Assembly: GCA_000404785.1 (NCBI GenBank)
Contig: ASNI01000014.1
Location: 1-50,446, forward strand
DNA from: Cloacimonetes bacterium SCGC AAA252-N17
Lineage (GTDB): Bacteria > Cloacimonadota > Cloacimonadia > JGIOTU-2
Direction of reading: 5' to 3'
Length of the DNA stretch: 50,446 nucleotides
Positions 25,491 through 34,544 of this stretch are shown here, in pieces. The position numbers and the translations under genes were made by a program. Under the pieces are notes generated by a model, which saw nothing but the letters and a program-made list of their open reading frames with translations, did no database searches and was not told where the DNA came from. Each line of letters opens with the position of its first letter. Position 1 is the stretch's first letter.

Positions 25491-28097
25491 ATGAAAAATT
25501 ATAGATTATTTTTTTTGCTAATTCTGTTAATTTTACTATCTAGTTTATTACATGCCCAAGGTTCCTGGCATCCTGAAAAAACCTATTGGCCAAGAACACT
25601 TATTGACAGTAGCCAGACAGCTATTAATGAAGTGAAGGCACGGGTAATAGTAGCGCCGTTCCTTTCAATTTATAATGATATTAAAACAAAATCAGACGTA
25701 GAGTATTATACCTGTACTACAGAACTTCAAAAAGCAGTTGTTGCCCGGTGTGCTGCATTTCGATTTTTTATCGACGATGTGACAACCTATGGGGATAAAG
25801 CAAAAGAATATCTCATTGTGATGCAACGGGAATCATATTCAAATTTAGAAGAACAATATAAAAACATACTTTGGGATTCTGAAATGCTTTCATTGGCTTG
25901 TATTGCGTATGATTTTTTAAAAGGGAATAGCTATGACTTTGCTGGAGATGAAGCAACAGTTCGTGCAAAAATTCAGGATATTGCTGCTGATATGTATTAT
26001 GATCTTGTTTCGAGTTCTCCATGGTCGGGATTGCATCTTCTGTGGTATATGGGTTTTGGTGAACAGATAAACTACGGTGTGAAGTTCGCATCCGCTCTTG
26101 GCATGTGTGCGATTGTTCTCAATACTGAAACTACTGGCGATACTGATAAACAGCCGGAAACCTGGATAAATTATTGCATGCAAAAAACCGATATGCAGTT
26201 TAATGATTGGCTTGTGAATGAGCAAGGTATGTGGGCAGAGGGTCCGCACTATCTGTCATTCTCCGCTTCAAGTTTTCTGCCTTTTGCTATTGCTCACAAT
26301 AATTTTGTTGATGGACAATGGGAGTATTATGATAGCGTATATCTTCCTCCATTAATGTTGGATGATAACTTTCAAGCAATTCCTTCTTGGGGAATCAAAA
26401 TTCGTCAACCAAATGGAGCGAGACCAAATTTTGATGATAGCTTTCTTGATCCCTGTTATTTTAATGGTATGCTTGCTGAGTTTTTTAATGATGATACTTT
26501 GATGTGGGATTATGTTCAATCTATAGAACCTTTTTTTATCGGATCAACTTCAGATAATATTGATGTAGAAGTAATCTGTATGTGTGACCAGAGCTATCCT
26601 GGAACCACACCTCCCGATTTTTCTCCTACACAATTCATGCCCGATGCAGGTCAGGCAGTATTTCGTAGCGATTGGGGTGAAGATGCTGTGTATATGTGCT
26701 TCTTGGGAGAAAATGGGCAAGCAAGAGAAGGCGGGCGAACACACGAACAGCCCGATAATGGGAGTTTTATTATATACGCTTTAGGAGAACTGCTTGCGAT
26801 GGATTCCGGCTATATCAGCTGGGATAAAAGAGACAGTGTGCGTTATGCCAAGAATCATAGCATGATCCTCGTCGATGGAGAAGGTCCACCAGCCGCAACT
26901 CTTACTACTGCGGAAGGAACAGATGCAATGCTTGGAGAATGTTTTGATACTGATGGCGTAGACCACGCTGAGGAATACACCTTTTATCAGGATACCTATT
27001 TCCAGAGAACTGTCTCCTTCCTTAATGATGAATTTTTTGTTATTTCAGATTATGTCGGAGCTTCTTCAACGCATGATTATTCCTGGCTTCTGCATGGCAA
27101 TGGTGGAGGTTCAACAGGGAATGGATTCTCACTCGGTACAAATGGATCAGTTTATTCTGTAAATGATGTTGACCTTAATTTCTTTATCAATTCCACACAC
27201 CCAATTACACTTGATAGTTATAATGATTATCACGATGACGGCACCTATAATGTGCCAGCAACTCATGCGGTCACGAGAGCACAAGTGATTGCGGATAGCA
27301 CTCTCTTCTCTGCATTCCTCATACCATCTATAGCAACAACCAAAGATATAACCTTCACACCCATAAATTTGGGTAGCTGCATTGGCGGAACTGCCGAGAT
27401 AGGAACAGAGAAAGCAATACATCTCGTTCATTTTGGTGAAGAAACAATTACAACAGATTTCTTCGGTACAAGTGTTGGGTATGATGGTAATGTTCTTGCA
27501 ATGACCAAATACGATGACATTCCCCAAAATATTCTTATGACCTATACGAAAAATGTTACGTATGGTGCTGTCACACTTATAAGCAGCGATACATCCATTT
27601 CAATGGGATTGAATATTGGTGCAACGTCTGCAGACGGATATGTGAGCTATGCATGCACTGTTGAATTCTTTACAGGAAATGCTCCATCAGGCGTAACAGG
27701 CGGAACGTTCATCGGTTTCGATCAAGGTGTTTCAACAATCTCATTTAGTGAAGAAGGCAATTTTGAGATCGACGTTGAGTGGTCTTTGAACTATGCAGTA
27801 AATCCTGAACCTTCACAAAATACCTATGACATTTCTGTATATCCAAATCCCTTCAATCAGACTAACGAGATTTCTTTTACTCTTTCGGTTCCACAAAATG
27901 TAAAGATTGAAGTTTTCAATCTTAGAGGACAAAAAATTAAGATACTTACCGACGAAGATTATGCAATCGGCTCACATTCCATCACATGGGACGGAAAGAA
28001 CGAGACCGGCAAGTATGTTGCGAATGGAACCTATTTTTACAAGATATATTTTGATAAAGGCGACACAATTTTAAGAAAAGTAAATATCCTAAAATAA
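25491..28097 (+). CDS. secreted heparinase II/III-like protein with C-terminal sorting domain
   Basis: 868 residues. Signal peptide about 1-23 (ending LLHAQG). Residues about 40-330 form an alpha/alpha-barrel-like region; about 380-640 match the heparinase II/III-type beta-sandwich (GRTHEQPDNGSFIIYALGE, YAKNHSMILVDGEG). Enzymes of this group cleave acidic polysaccharides by elimination, so uronate-containing glycan is the likely substrate, unproven. The last 85 residues are the FlgD-like / type IX sorting module: SVYPNPFNQTNEISF, FNLRGQKI, WDGKNETGKYVANGTYFYKI. CGGAGG precedes the ATG. TTGACA at 25433-25438 is a possible -35, but no good -10 lies at the right distance. Confidence 0.82.
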   Translation: MKNYRLFFLLILLILLSSLLHAQGSWHPEKTYWPRTLIDSSQTAINEVKARVIVAPFLSIYNDIKTKSDVEYYTCTTELQKAVVARCAAFRFFIDDVTTYGDKAKEYLIVMQRESYSNLEEQYKNILWDSEMLSLACIAYDFLKGNSYDFAGDEATVRAKIQDIAADMYYDLVSSSPWSGLHLLWYMGFGEQINYGVKFASALGMCAIVLNTETTGDTDKQPETWINYCMQKTDMQFNDWLVNEQGMWAEGPHYLSFSASSFLPFAIAHNNFVDGQWEYYDSVYLPPLMLDDNFQAIPSWGIKIRQPNGARPNFDDSFLDPCYFNGMLAEFFNDDTLMWDYVQSIEPFFIGSTSDNIDVEVICMCDQSYPGTTPPDFSPTQFMPDAGQAVFRSDWGEDAVYMCFLGENGQAREGGRTHEQPDNGSFIIYALGELLAMDSGYISWDKRDSVRYAKNHSMILVDGEGPPAATLTTAEGTDAMLGECFDTDGVDHAEEYTFYQDTYFQRTVSFLNDEFFVISDYVGASSTHDYSWLLHGNGGGSTGNGFSLGTNGSVYSVNDVDLNFFINSTHPITLDSYNDYHDDGTYNVPATHAVTRAQVIADSTLFSAFLIPSIATTKDITFTPINLGSCIGGTAEIGTEKAIHLVHFGEETITTDFFGTSVGYDGNVLAMTKYDDIPQNILMTYTKNVTYGAVTLISSDTSISMGLNIGATSADGYVSYACTVEFFTGNAPSGVTGGTFIGFDQGVSTISFSEEGNFEIDVEWSLNYAVNPEPSQNTYDISVYPNPFNQTNEISFTLSVPQNVKIEVFNLRGQKIKILTDEDYAIGSHSITWDGKNETGKYVANGTYFYKIYFDKGDTILRKVNILK

Positions 28098-28269
28098 GGA
28101 GAAAAATGCTGAACCACACGTCTTCACTGCGTTACGCCGATGCAAGCGAAACACGCCAGCCTTTGTTGCAATACGCCTTGGTTTTTTTATTAAACAGGTG
28201 TGCTTTTTGCCTGTCACGACATAGCGCAGCGCAGTCGGATGGTAAAAATATTTATATGTAGGAGCAAAT

Positions 28270-31242
28270 ATGAAAAAAACTTATTTCTTTATACTCATTT
28301 CAGTCGTACTGCTGATCTTTAGTTCTTGTACGATAAAGAAATGGGACCCCCCTGAATGGGACGTCACACTTGAGATCCCGCTGATCAATGAACGGGTCTA
28401 CATGCACGAACTCGAAGATACGACGGACACGTATATCATTCGATTGGATAACGACACCCTCTTCTTTTCAATGTCTGAGGATATTGAATCCAAAAATGTG
28501 GGTGATGAACTCAAGGTGGACGGTAAAACCGAAACAATGGATAAAGAGATTGGCGATGAACTCGAGATCGATGAGCGCGATGAAAGCTTCAGTGTGAGCG
28601 TAGGTGATAAATTGAATATTGACGAACAGTCGCAGTATTTTGAACACGCACTGGATAAGATCGAAGTTGATGAAACCGGTAATTCCTATTCCCAAGTGTT
28701 TGTCCTTGCTTTTGCCCGTTCAGCAATACCCGGTGCCGGTCCAATATACAACACACCCATCCCGCCGATCTATGGCTTCCCTCCACTCGATACATCATTC
28801 TCTGTCTTTGAGAATGAGAATATTGAGTATGTGATAATCGATTCTGGATTTGCATATATCGATTTCACGAATTATACGGAGATCCCCCTGAGTTCTACAA
28901 ACCCAGCATACTATATGAGTCTTGAGATCTATAGTGGCGCAATACCCACTCTTGACGACCCGATCCTTACTTATAAGATCAATCATATTGTCGCAGCTGG
29001 TGCCACGGAGCATATCGAGCTGGACCTCGCTGGCGCTCAGGTATTTAAAGATAATTTTCTTCGCATCTTCCTCTCTACAGATGGTACGAATGGACAGCCG
29101 ATCGATGTGCTTGAAGATCATAATTTCTTCGTCACTTTTAGTGTGTCTGAAATGATCGTGAGCGAAGCAAGTGCGAAACTTCCCGAAGAGAGGATCAATC
29201 ATATCGAAGCTATCTCAATCGAGGATGCCGCACAGGAGATCTCGCTTGTCTCAGCCGTAATAGATAGTTGTGAAGGGAATATTCATGTAGATAATTATCT
29301 TCCGATCGATGCTCATGTGACCATTGATTTTGTAGAACTCCTCGATGAAACAGGCAGTCCTTATCAAGTTACATTTGATATTGATGGAAGTTCTACGCAG
29401 AATGATTTCCCCTTGAATTTAGAGAATTTCCAAATACTATCAACCCGAGAAAATGTTATCGATTCGCTTCATTTCTCATATTTAGTTATAACAGATTCAA
29501 CTGAGAATTATGTTACAATTTCAGAAGATATGATTGTGTCTACGGATATTGAATTTGGTGAAATGAAGTTCCGGGAAGTGACTGGTTACCTTGTTCAAAC
29601 ATTCACGCAGAATGATACACTTTCTCTTGCAGATGCAACGGATAAAATACTTCTTCAGGAAGCTCACATTCGAAGCGGAATGATGGATATAGATCTGTCG
29701 GGTCTGAGTTTTGATCCCAACATCATAATCATCTTTGAGGATATCTACTTTCAGGGAAGTCCAGTTCAAATTACGAATGCAGACTTTAGTGGCTACAGCT
29801 TTGCAGATCATCAAATCTTGGTTCTGGAAGATCAAATTGTACATTATCACGTCGATGTCGATATGCCGACTTCTGAACTGATCACTGTTTCGAATACTGA
29901 TGTAGTTACTGCGGAAATTCATCTAAGTAATCTGATCTTCGACAGTGTTTATGGCAAGTTCGGTGTAATGACCTTAGAGGATGAAAAAGCAGTAGAGGTG
30001 GATTCTACAGGAGAATATTCTCTATGCTTTGCAGAAATAGATAGCTGTGATGTATCTGTCAGTATTCCCGAAGCACATTATACCCTTCCATTTGATGCGC
30101 AGATTGAAATAACTTTTGAAGAAATATTCAAGCCAAATGGAGATGGAGATACTCTTATAGTAACCCTTAATTGTCCCGGAGATACAACGTTCTCATTTGA
30201 CGGATATACTATTGGCAATGATCCTTCCTCGACTACACCGATCGACTCACTTCATTACTCCTACATTGTGACAACCGAAGCCACAACGGGATATGAAACA
30301 GTTTATTATGAAGATGAGGTTCGTGCTGAAATTGAAATGAGCGAGTTGATGTTCAGTATGGTAAAAGGTAAAATCGATCATAAGCGGTTTGAGATGGATG
30401 ATATCGAGGAAGAGCTGGATATTGAAGATTTACCAGATAGTATTTCAAACGTAATGGAATTTCAAAGTGCCGAGCTTCATCTCGATGTGTATAATGGCAC
30501 CGGCTTTAACTGCTGGCTGAATATCGATATGATCGGAAGCAATCCCGACGGTGATACAGCGGTTGTTCATATTGATGAAACAAGCGGAGTGATCCTTCCA
30601 AACCAGATGAACCACATCGTCGTAACAGAAGGAGTTTCTGAAATGTTGAGTATTGTGCCGACACATGTATCAGCCACAAATCCCTATGCAATCATCGGCA
30701 ACGGCTTTACGATCGGAGAGATCACGAAGAATGATTCCATCAGCGGATCCTATACGATCGAGACTCCTTTCAAATTTATTATTAATGACCATACGGTAAA
30801 ACTAAGCAAACTCACACATCGGGAAATTGTTGAAGACACACGGAATCTCATACGAGATAATTTGGATGGCGTGCTTCTCAATCTTACTGCTGAAAATCTC
30901 CTGCCCTTCGGTACTTATGTTGAACTCTGGTTTGCTGCTGATTCCACACAAGTGTGGACAAATCCGGAACTTGTGATCGATTCATTCTATGTTGCATCAG
31001 CTACGATAGATCCTGTGCATCATACAAGTGAAGAGATGGTCATCAGTACGAACGAAGTGCTTCTCGACCAAGAACACGGCGACTTCTCTGTCTTTGAAAA
31101 TCCGGATGTCTACATTGGCACGAGAATGCATATCATCGGAACAGGTGGTGAGGTCGTGATTATTAGAGGCTCGGATAACCTGAGGATATTCGGGTACGCA
31201 ACCGTGGATGTTCATGTTCAGGCAGCAGGAGGTGAGAAATGA
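28270..31242 (+). CDS. large acidic surface lipoprotein, function unknown
   Basis: 990 residues. The N-terminus is a clear lipoprotein signal, MKKTYFFILISVVLLIFSSC (lipobox FSSC, C20 lipidated), after a good GGAG ribosome site. Close behind lies a run of about three short acidic repeats (VGDELKVDGKTE, IGDELEIDERDE, VGDKLNIDEQSQ; about residues 77-120). The rest is beta-rich with recurring blocks of about 200 residues holding phrases such as LPxDAxVxIxFxE and DSLHYSYxVTT, at about 340-420 and 600-690, so it is probably built of repeated sandwich domains. No enzyme motif is seen. The 4-bp overlap with the barrel gene suggests a lipoprotein-barrel pair in the outer membrane. Confidence 0.75.
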   Translation: MKKTYFFILISVVLLIFSSCTIKKWDPPEWDVTLEIPLINERVYMHELEDTTDTYIIRLDNDTLFFSMSEDIESKNVGDELKVDGKTETMDKEIGDELEIDERDESFSVSVGDKLNIDEQSQYFEHALDKIEVDETGNSYSQVFVLAFARSAIPGAGPIYNTPIPPIYGFPPLDTSFSVFENENIEYVIIDSGFAYIDFTNYTEIPLSSTNPAYYMSLEIYSGAIPTLDDPILTYKINHIVAAGATEHIELDLAGAQVFKDNFLRIFLSTDGTNGQPIDVLEDHNFFVTFSVSEMIVSEASAKLPEERINHIEAISIEDAAQEISLVSAVIDSCEGNIHVDNYLPIDAHVTIDFVELLDETGSPYQVTFDIDGSSTQNDFPLNLENFQILSTRENVIDSLHFSYLVITDSTENYVTISEDMIVSTDIEFGEMKFREVTGYLVQTFTQNDTLSLADATDKILLQEAHIRSGMMDIDLSGLSFDPNIIIIFEDIYFQGSPVQITNADFSGYSFADHQILVLEDQIVHYHVDVDMPTSELITVSNTDVVTAEIHLSNLIFDSVYGKFGVMTLEDEKAVEVDSTGEYSLCFAEIDSCDVSVSIPEAHYTLPFDAQIEITFEEIFKPNGDGDTLIVTLNCPGDTTFSFDGYTIGNDPSSTTPIDSLHYSYIVTTEATTGYETVYYEDEVRAEIEMSELMFSMVKGKIDHKRFEMDDIEEELDIEDLPDSISNVMEFQSAELHLDVYNGTGFNCWLNIDMIGSNPDGDTAVVHIDETSGVILPNQMNHIVVTEGVSEMLSIVPTHVSATNPYAIIGNGFTIGEITKNDSISGSYTIETPFKFIINDHTVKLSKLTHREIVEDTRNLIRDNLDGVLLNLTAENLLPFGTYVELWFAADSTQVWTNPELVIDSFYVASATIDPVHHTSEEMVISTNEVLLDQEHGDFSVFENPDVYIGTRMHIIGTGGEVVIIRGSDNLRIFGYATVDVHVQAAGGEK

Positions 31243-32537
31243 AAAAGTATATACTCATTTTCGCTTTAATTCTTCTCACGAGCTCTGTTCATGCGATCAC
31301 ACTTTCAAATCCTGTCAGTGTTGCATTAGGGGGTGCCTATATTGCGAAAGCTCGGGGATTTGAATCATTACACTGGAATCCTGCCAATCTTGGAATGGTT
31401 GAAAATTTTATGACGTTCAACTTATTCCAGGTATCTTCTGATGTCAGGAATACCACGTTAACTCTTGGTTATTACAATGATCTTATGGGAAAGTATCTCA
31501 ATGCACAAGATAAAGAGGAATTCCTGAATAAAATACCCGACAGCGGTTTGTCCTTAAATGCAAATGTTGGTGTCCATCTTCCGGTATCCTTGTCGATAGG
31601 GAAAGTGGCGGTGACATTCAATACAATGGTACGATCTTCAGCAGAGGTTTCAAAACAGTACTTTGATTTGATCTTGCATGGAAACGAGCTTGGTGTAACT
31701 TATGATATGCAGGGTAATCGCGGTCGAGCAGTTGCCTTTTTAGAGGCAAAAGTTGGATATGGTGATAGAATTCCAATGGAAAAAATATCTTCCTCGTTCG
31801 ATGATCTCCCTCCAATATATGGAGGAGTGAGTTTCGGTTTCATTCATGGAATGGGCTATGCACAAATTCTCGAATTTGAATCTCAGTTTGCCACGAATGA
31901 TACTGCAATGACCGTCTATAATAATTTGCTGATCAGGACTGCCGGATATGATACTGAAAAATCGGAGTTTTATGCCGCCTCAGTATTTCCGGGAGCCGGA
32001 TTCGGTTATAGGATGAATGTGGGTTTGACCTCTACGATCACTGAAAATTTTACTGCATCGCTCGCGATAAAGAATCTCTTTGGCAAAATTGACTGGACTG
32101 AATCTTGTGAAGAGCACGAAATACAAGTGAATGCGTTCGATTTAACAATTGATTCATGGAGTGATACACTTACTGTTGATACTACCTACGCTATTGATGG
32201 TTTCACACAGACCATTCCTATTGAGTTACATTTAGGCGGGTCGTATAAATGGAACAGTATTGAATTTTTTGCAGACTATGTTCAGGGTTTCAAAAGAAGT
32301 CTCTTCACCTCAGCGAGAGGGAAATTCTCAGTGGGAGCAGAATACTATCCTATTGCCTGGCTTCCTTTACGCGCGGGCTTTGGGTTTGGCGGTGGTGAAC
32401 GTGCTCATTTTTCTCTTGGAACAGGTTTGGACTTCTCGGGCTTTAACTTCGATTGGGCTGTGAGCTATTATACATCCCCGCTCTATACAACGGCAACAGG
32501 AATCAAATTGTCATTTGGGGCGGAACTCGCATTCTGA
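31239..32537 (+). CDS. outer-membrane beta-barrel protein (PorV / DUF5723-like)
   Basis: 432 residues. Signal peptide about 1-19 (ending SSVHA), then the opening SNPVSVALGGAYIAKARGFESLHWNPANLG, the pattern of FadL/PorV-like barrels in which a conserved GGAY...A...NPA segment begins the barrel. The rest alternates hydrophobic and polar residues with many G, F, Y, and ends LSFGAELAF with a terminal aromatic residue. GGAGGTGAGAA inside the preceding gene serves as ribosome site. In FCB bacteria such proteins act as shuttles or anchors for surface secretion, which would fit the sorting-domain proteins on either side; the specific role is inference. A strong terminator follows. Confidence 0.78.
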   Translation: MKKYILIFALILLTSSVHAITLSNPVSVALGGAYIAKARGFESLHWNPANLGMVENFMTFNLFQVSSDVRNTTLTLGYYNDLMGKYLNAQDKEEFLNKIPDSGLSLNANVGVHLPVSLSIGKVAVTFNTMVRSSAEVSKQYFDLILHGNELGVTYDMQGNRGRAVAFLEAKVGYGDRIPMEKISSSFDDLPPIYGGVSFGFIHGMGYAQILEFESQFATNDTAMTVYNNLLIRTAGYDTEKSEFYAASVFPGAGFGYRMNVGLTSTITENFTASLAIKNLFGKIDWTESCEEHEIQVNAFDLTIDSWSDTLTVDTTYAIDGFTQTIPIELHLGGSYKWNSIEFFADYVQGFKRSLFTSARGKFSVGAEYYPIAWLPLRAGFGFGGGERAHFSLGTGLDFSGFNFDWAVSYYTSPLYTTATGIKLSFGAELAF

Positions 32538-32557
32538 TATTGAGTAATTAATACTAT

Positions 32558-32583
32558 AAAGGGAGCTTCGTGCTCCCTTTTTT
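32558..32583 (+). terminator. Rho-independent terminator after the barrel gene
   Basis: AAAGGGAGC (32558-32566), loop TTCGT, GCTCCCTTT (32572-32580), then further T: a perfect 9-bp stem with U tail, 21 bases after the stop. It closes the lipoprotein-barrel operon. Confidence 0.92.
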
Positions 32584-32664
32584 ATTTTCATATAAGTACT
32601 TATCATAAGTCGAAGAGCTTGTGACAAGAACAAAGGAAAATTTCATCCTCCCTATAAGGCAAAA

Positions 32665-32751
32665 CTTGATTCGCAGTGAACGTAGTGAGTGTGAATCGAG
32701 TATTGCGAATGTAGGTCTCATCATTCTCGCTTCATGCTTCGCCACGAAGCA
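32665..32751. repeat. two palindromic elements between operons
   Basis: 32665-32700 is an imperfect 36-bp palindrome (CTTGATTCGCA... with ...GTGAATCGAG). TGCTTCG-CCA-CGAAGCA at 32735-32751 is a perfect 7-bp stem with a 3-base loop. No gene is present in 32588-32842. They resemble dispersed REP-type hairpins, though I see no second copy here. Confidence 0.55.
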
Positions 32752-32814
32752 AGTCTGATATATTGTTTTTATGAGCAATAAGAGCATGATTAACTATGCA
32801 CGTTCGATAATATT

Positions 32815-32843
32815 TTGACAACCTTCAACTTTAATTATATAAA
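32815..32843 (+). promoter_or_regulatory. sigma-70-type promoter
   Basis: TTGACA (32815-32820), a 17-base spacer and TATAAA (32838-32843): near-consensus. Transcription would begin near 32850. The ATG at 32843 overlaps the -10 box and therefore cannot be the start of the following gene; the ATG at 32867 can. Confidence 0.8.
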
Positions 32844-32866
32844 TGACCCACACCATGGAGGTGCGT

Positions 32867-33853
32867 ATGAGAATAAGAATTATAGTATTACTTATTTCGC
32901 TATTGTTGATTGGGACTATACAGTTGACCGCAGATACAATTGTAGACAGCGTTTATGCTAGTAATGTGGAATTAAGCGCAAGTCTTTTCTTTCGGCAGAG
33001 CCTTCAAAAAGTTCTATTGTATTTGTGGGTAATAGGTGCTGGTGATACAGGTGAGTCATTAATAGCATCAGATCCTAATTCAATATTTAGAGGATATGTT
33101 AGCTTTACTCTTCCAGAAATTCCAGAAGGATATATTCTAGATAGTGCTTTTATTAGATTATACCAAGAAGGTAGTGTCGGTGATGGTGATATATGGGGTA
33201 ATCAGGAGCCATATCCACTTTTTTATGGAGTGGAACTTCCCTGCATAATGGACCATATAGAATATGGAAATTATCTTGACCCATCAGATTGGACAAAGGG
33301 GGATCCAGGGGCAACTGGAACTCTACACACAAATATTGGTATCATAAGTGATAGTGCTGAAGTTAGTTATCGCTATTTAGATATCACTACTTATGTATTA
33401 GATGATTATGATAGTGGTAGAGATAAAACCCAATATCGTATCCGTTTTGAAGTTGATACCGACTGGGACAATAAAAGTGATGGATTAGGTTTTACAACTA
33501 CCGGTTTTGGACCGGTAACTGCTCCTATAATCTTTCTTTATTTTTCCTACAATAATTTTATTAACGAGGAGGTTGTTCCTGAATTAAATAACATTTCTGT
33601 CTATCCCAATCCTTTTATTAATTCTACAACTATTTCTTTTACTGCACGACAGGGACAGGTAAGAGAAATTGGAGTTTATAATCTTAAAGGGCAATTGCTG
33701 AGGACATTAGGATTTAGGGATTCGGGTTTAGGATTTAGTACAGAGTGGGACGGCAAAGATGAATCGGGACATGATCTGAGTAATGGGATCTATCTTGTCA
33801 GGATAGAGAGTAAAAATGTGAATGTCATAAGGAAGGTAATGAAGTTAAAGTAA
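32867..33853 (+). CDS. secreted protein with C-terminal sorting domain
   Basis: About 328 residues. The ATG at 32867 is chosen because GGAGGTG lies just upstream and the promoter's -10 box covers the earlier ATG. Signal peptide about 1-22 (MRIRIIVLLISLLLIGTIQLTA). The middle (about 30-230) is beta-rich and resembles carbohydrate- or matrix-binding DNRLRE-type domains (GYVSFTLPEIPEGYILDSAFIRLY), tentative. The last 80 residues are the FlgD-like/type IX sorting module: SVYPNPFINSTTISF, YNLKGQLLRTL, EWDGKDESGHDLSNGIYLVRI. It shares this tail with the heparinase-like protein at 25491, so both should be handled by one surface-secretion machine. Confidence 0.78.
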   Translation: MRIRIIVLLISLLLIGTIQLTADTIVDSVYASNVELSASLFFRQSLQKVLLYLWVIGAGDTGESLIASDPNSIFRGYVSFTLPEIPEGYILDSAFIRLYQEGSVGDGDIWGNQEPYPLFYGVELPCIMDHIEYGNYLDPSDWTKGDPGATGTLHTNIGIISDSAEVSYRYLDITTYVLDDYDSGRDKTQYRIRFEVDTDWDNKSDGLGFTTTGFGPVTAPIIFLYFSYNNFINEEVVPELNNISVYPNPFINSTTISFTARQGQVREIGVYNLKGQLLRTLGFRDSGLGFSTEWDGKDESGHDLSNGIYLVRIESKNVNVIRKVMKLK

Positions 33854-33912
33854 AAATTACATTCTCAATCTCTAATCCTGATTAAAGAATCCAATTTGCA
33901 AAATACAGCATT

Positions 33913-34302
33913 CTATTCATAAGTTTCTATTAAAATAGTAAGTAAAGAAAATAGTCTTTTATGATATTTTGCTATAAAAACATCTCCGAATCCATACCAA
34001 CCTCTTGCTCCAATTATTATTTTTTCTTCTTGAAAATAAATAGGGAAACGATAAGACTGGTGAAAAAATCCCATTGGATATGATAATAATACCATATTCG
34101 GTTCCACAAATTCTAAGGTGTATTTTTTATTCAAACAAAGATGTCCTATTATTTTTAGAAGTGATTTTTTTGACAAATTTGTGCTTATTGATAAAATTCT
34201 TTTAGGTATTTTCTTTATAAGTTTTTTTCCTGAATAAGACTCATCGATCATAAGTAAGATCACTAACAATATGACGATTACTGCAATATTCATGATATTC
34301 AT
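33913..34302 (-). CDS. small membrane-anchored protein, function unknown
   Basis: 129 residues with a single N-terminal hydrophobic segment (about residues 4-20, MNIAVIVILLVILLMI), then a basic stretch and a beta-rich C-terminal half (VLLSYPMGFFHQSYRFPIYF, IIIGARGWYGFGDVFIAKY). No family recognised. AAGGAG stands about nine bases before the ATG at 34302. It is a lone gene, convergent with the sorting-domain protein and divergent from the htrA-like gene. The strong hydrophobic/aromatic C-terminal half could sit at the membrane surface. Confidence 0.6.
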   Translation of the reverse strand: MNIMNIAVIVILLVILLMIDESYSGKKLIKKIPKRILSISTNLSKKSLLKIIGHLCLNKKYTLEFVEPNMVLLSYPMGFFHQSYRFPIYFQEEKIIIGARGWYGFGDVFIAKYHKRLFSLLTILIETYE

Positions 34303-34445
34303 TATTGCACTCCTTATAGATGATCATCATTAATCATCGGACTTGTTTTCCTTTTTCATCGCAAAATATACAAAGGTTTGTGAAATAATTTTGTCAAATT
34401 TTTCTGATCTTCCTTGAAAGTATGCACCTTTTTTTTGCTATGATT

Positions 34446-34473
34446 TTGACATGTATGCACCGATTAATATCTT
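34446..34473 (+). promoter_or_regulatory. possible promoter of the htrA-murJ-uvrC operon
   Basis: TTGACA (34446-34451), a 16-base spacer and TATCTT (34468-34473). The -35 is perfect, the -10 weak. It lies about 70 bases before the htrA start, which has CGGAGG as ribosome site. Confidence 0.45.
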
Positions 34474-34544
34474 TCTGAACATAAGAATCTTCTAAAAAAC
34501 TTGAACAAATTTATACATCATAAGCTATTTCGTACGGAGGTTTC

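Noticed and set aside
32554..32787. 77-codon minus-strand frame
   Set aside because: It runs through a terminator and two palindromes and is more simply explained as a chance frame.
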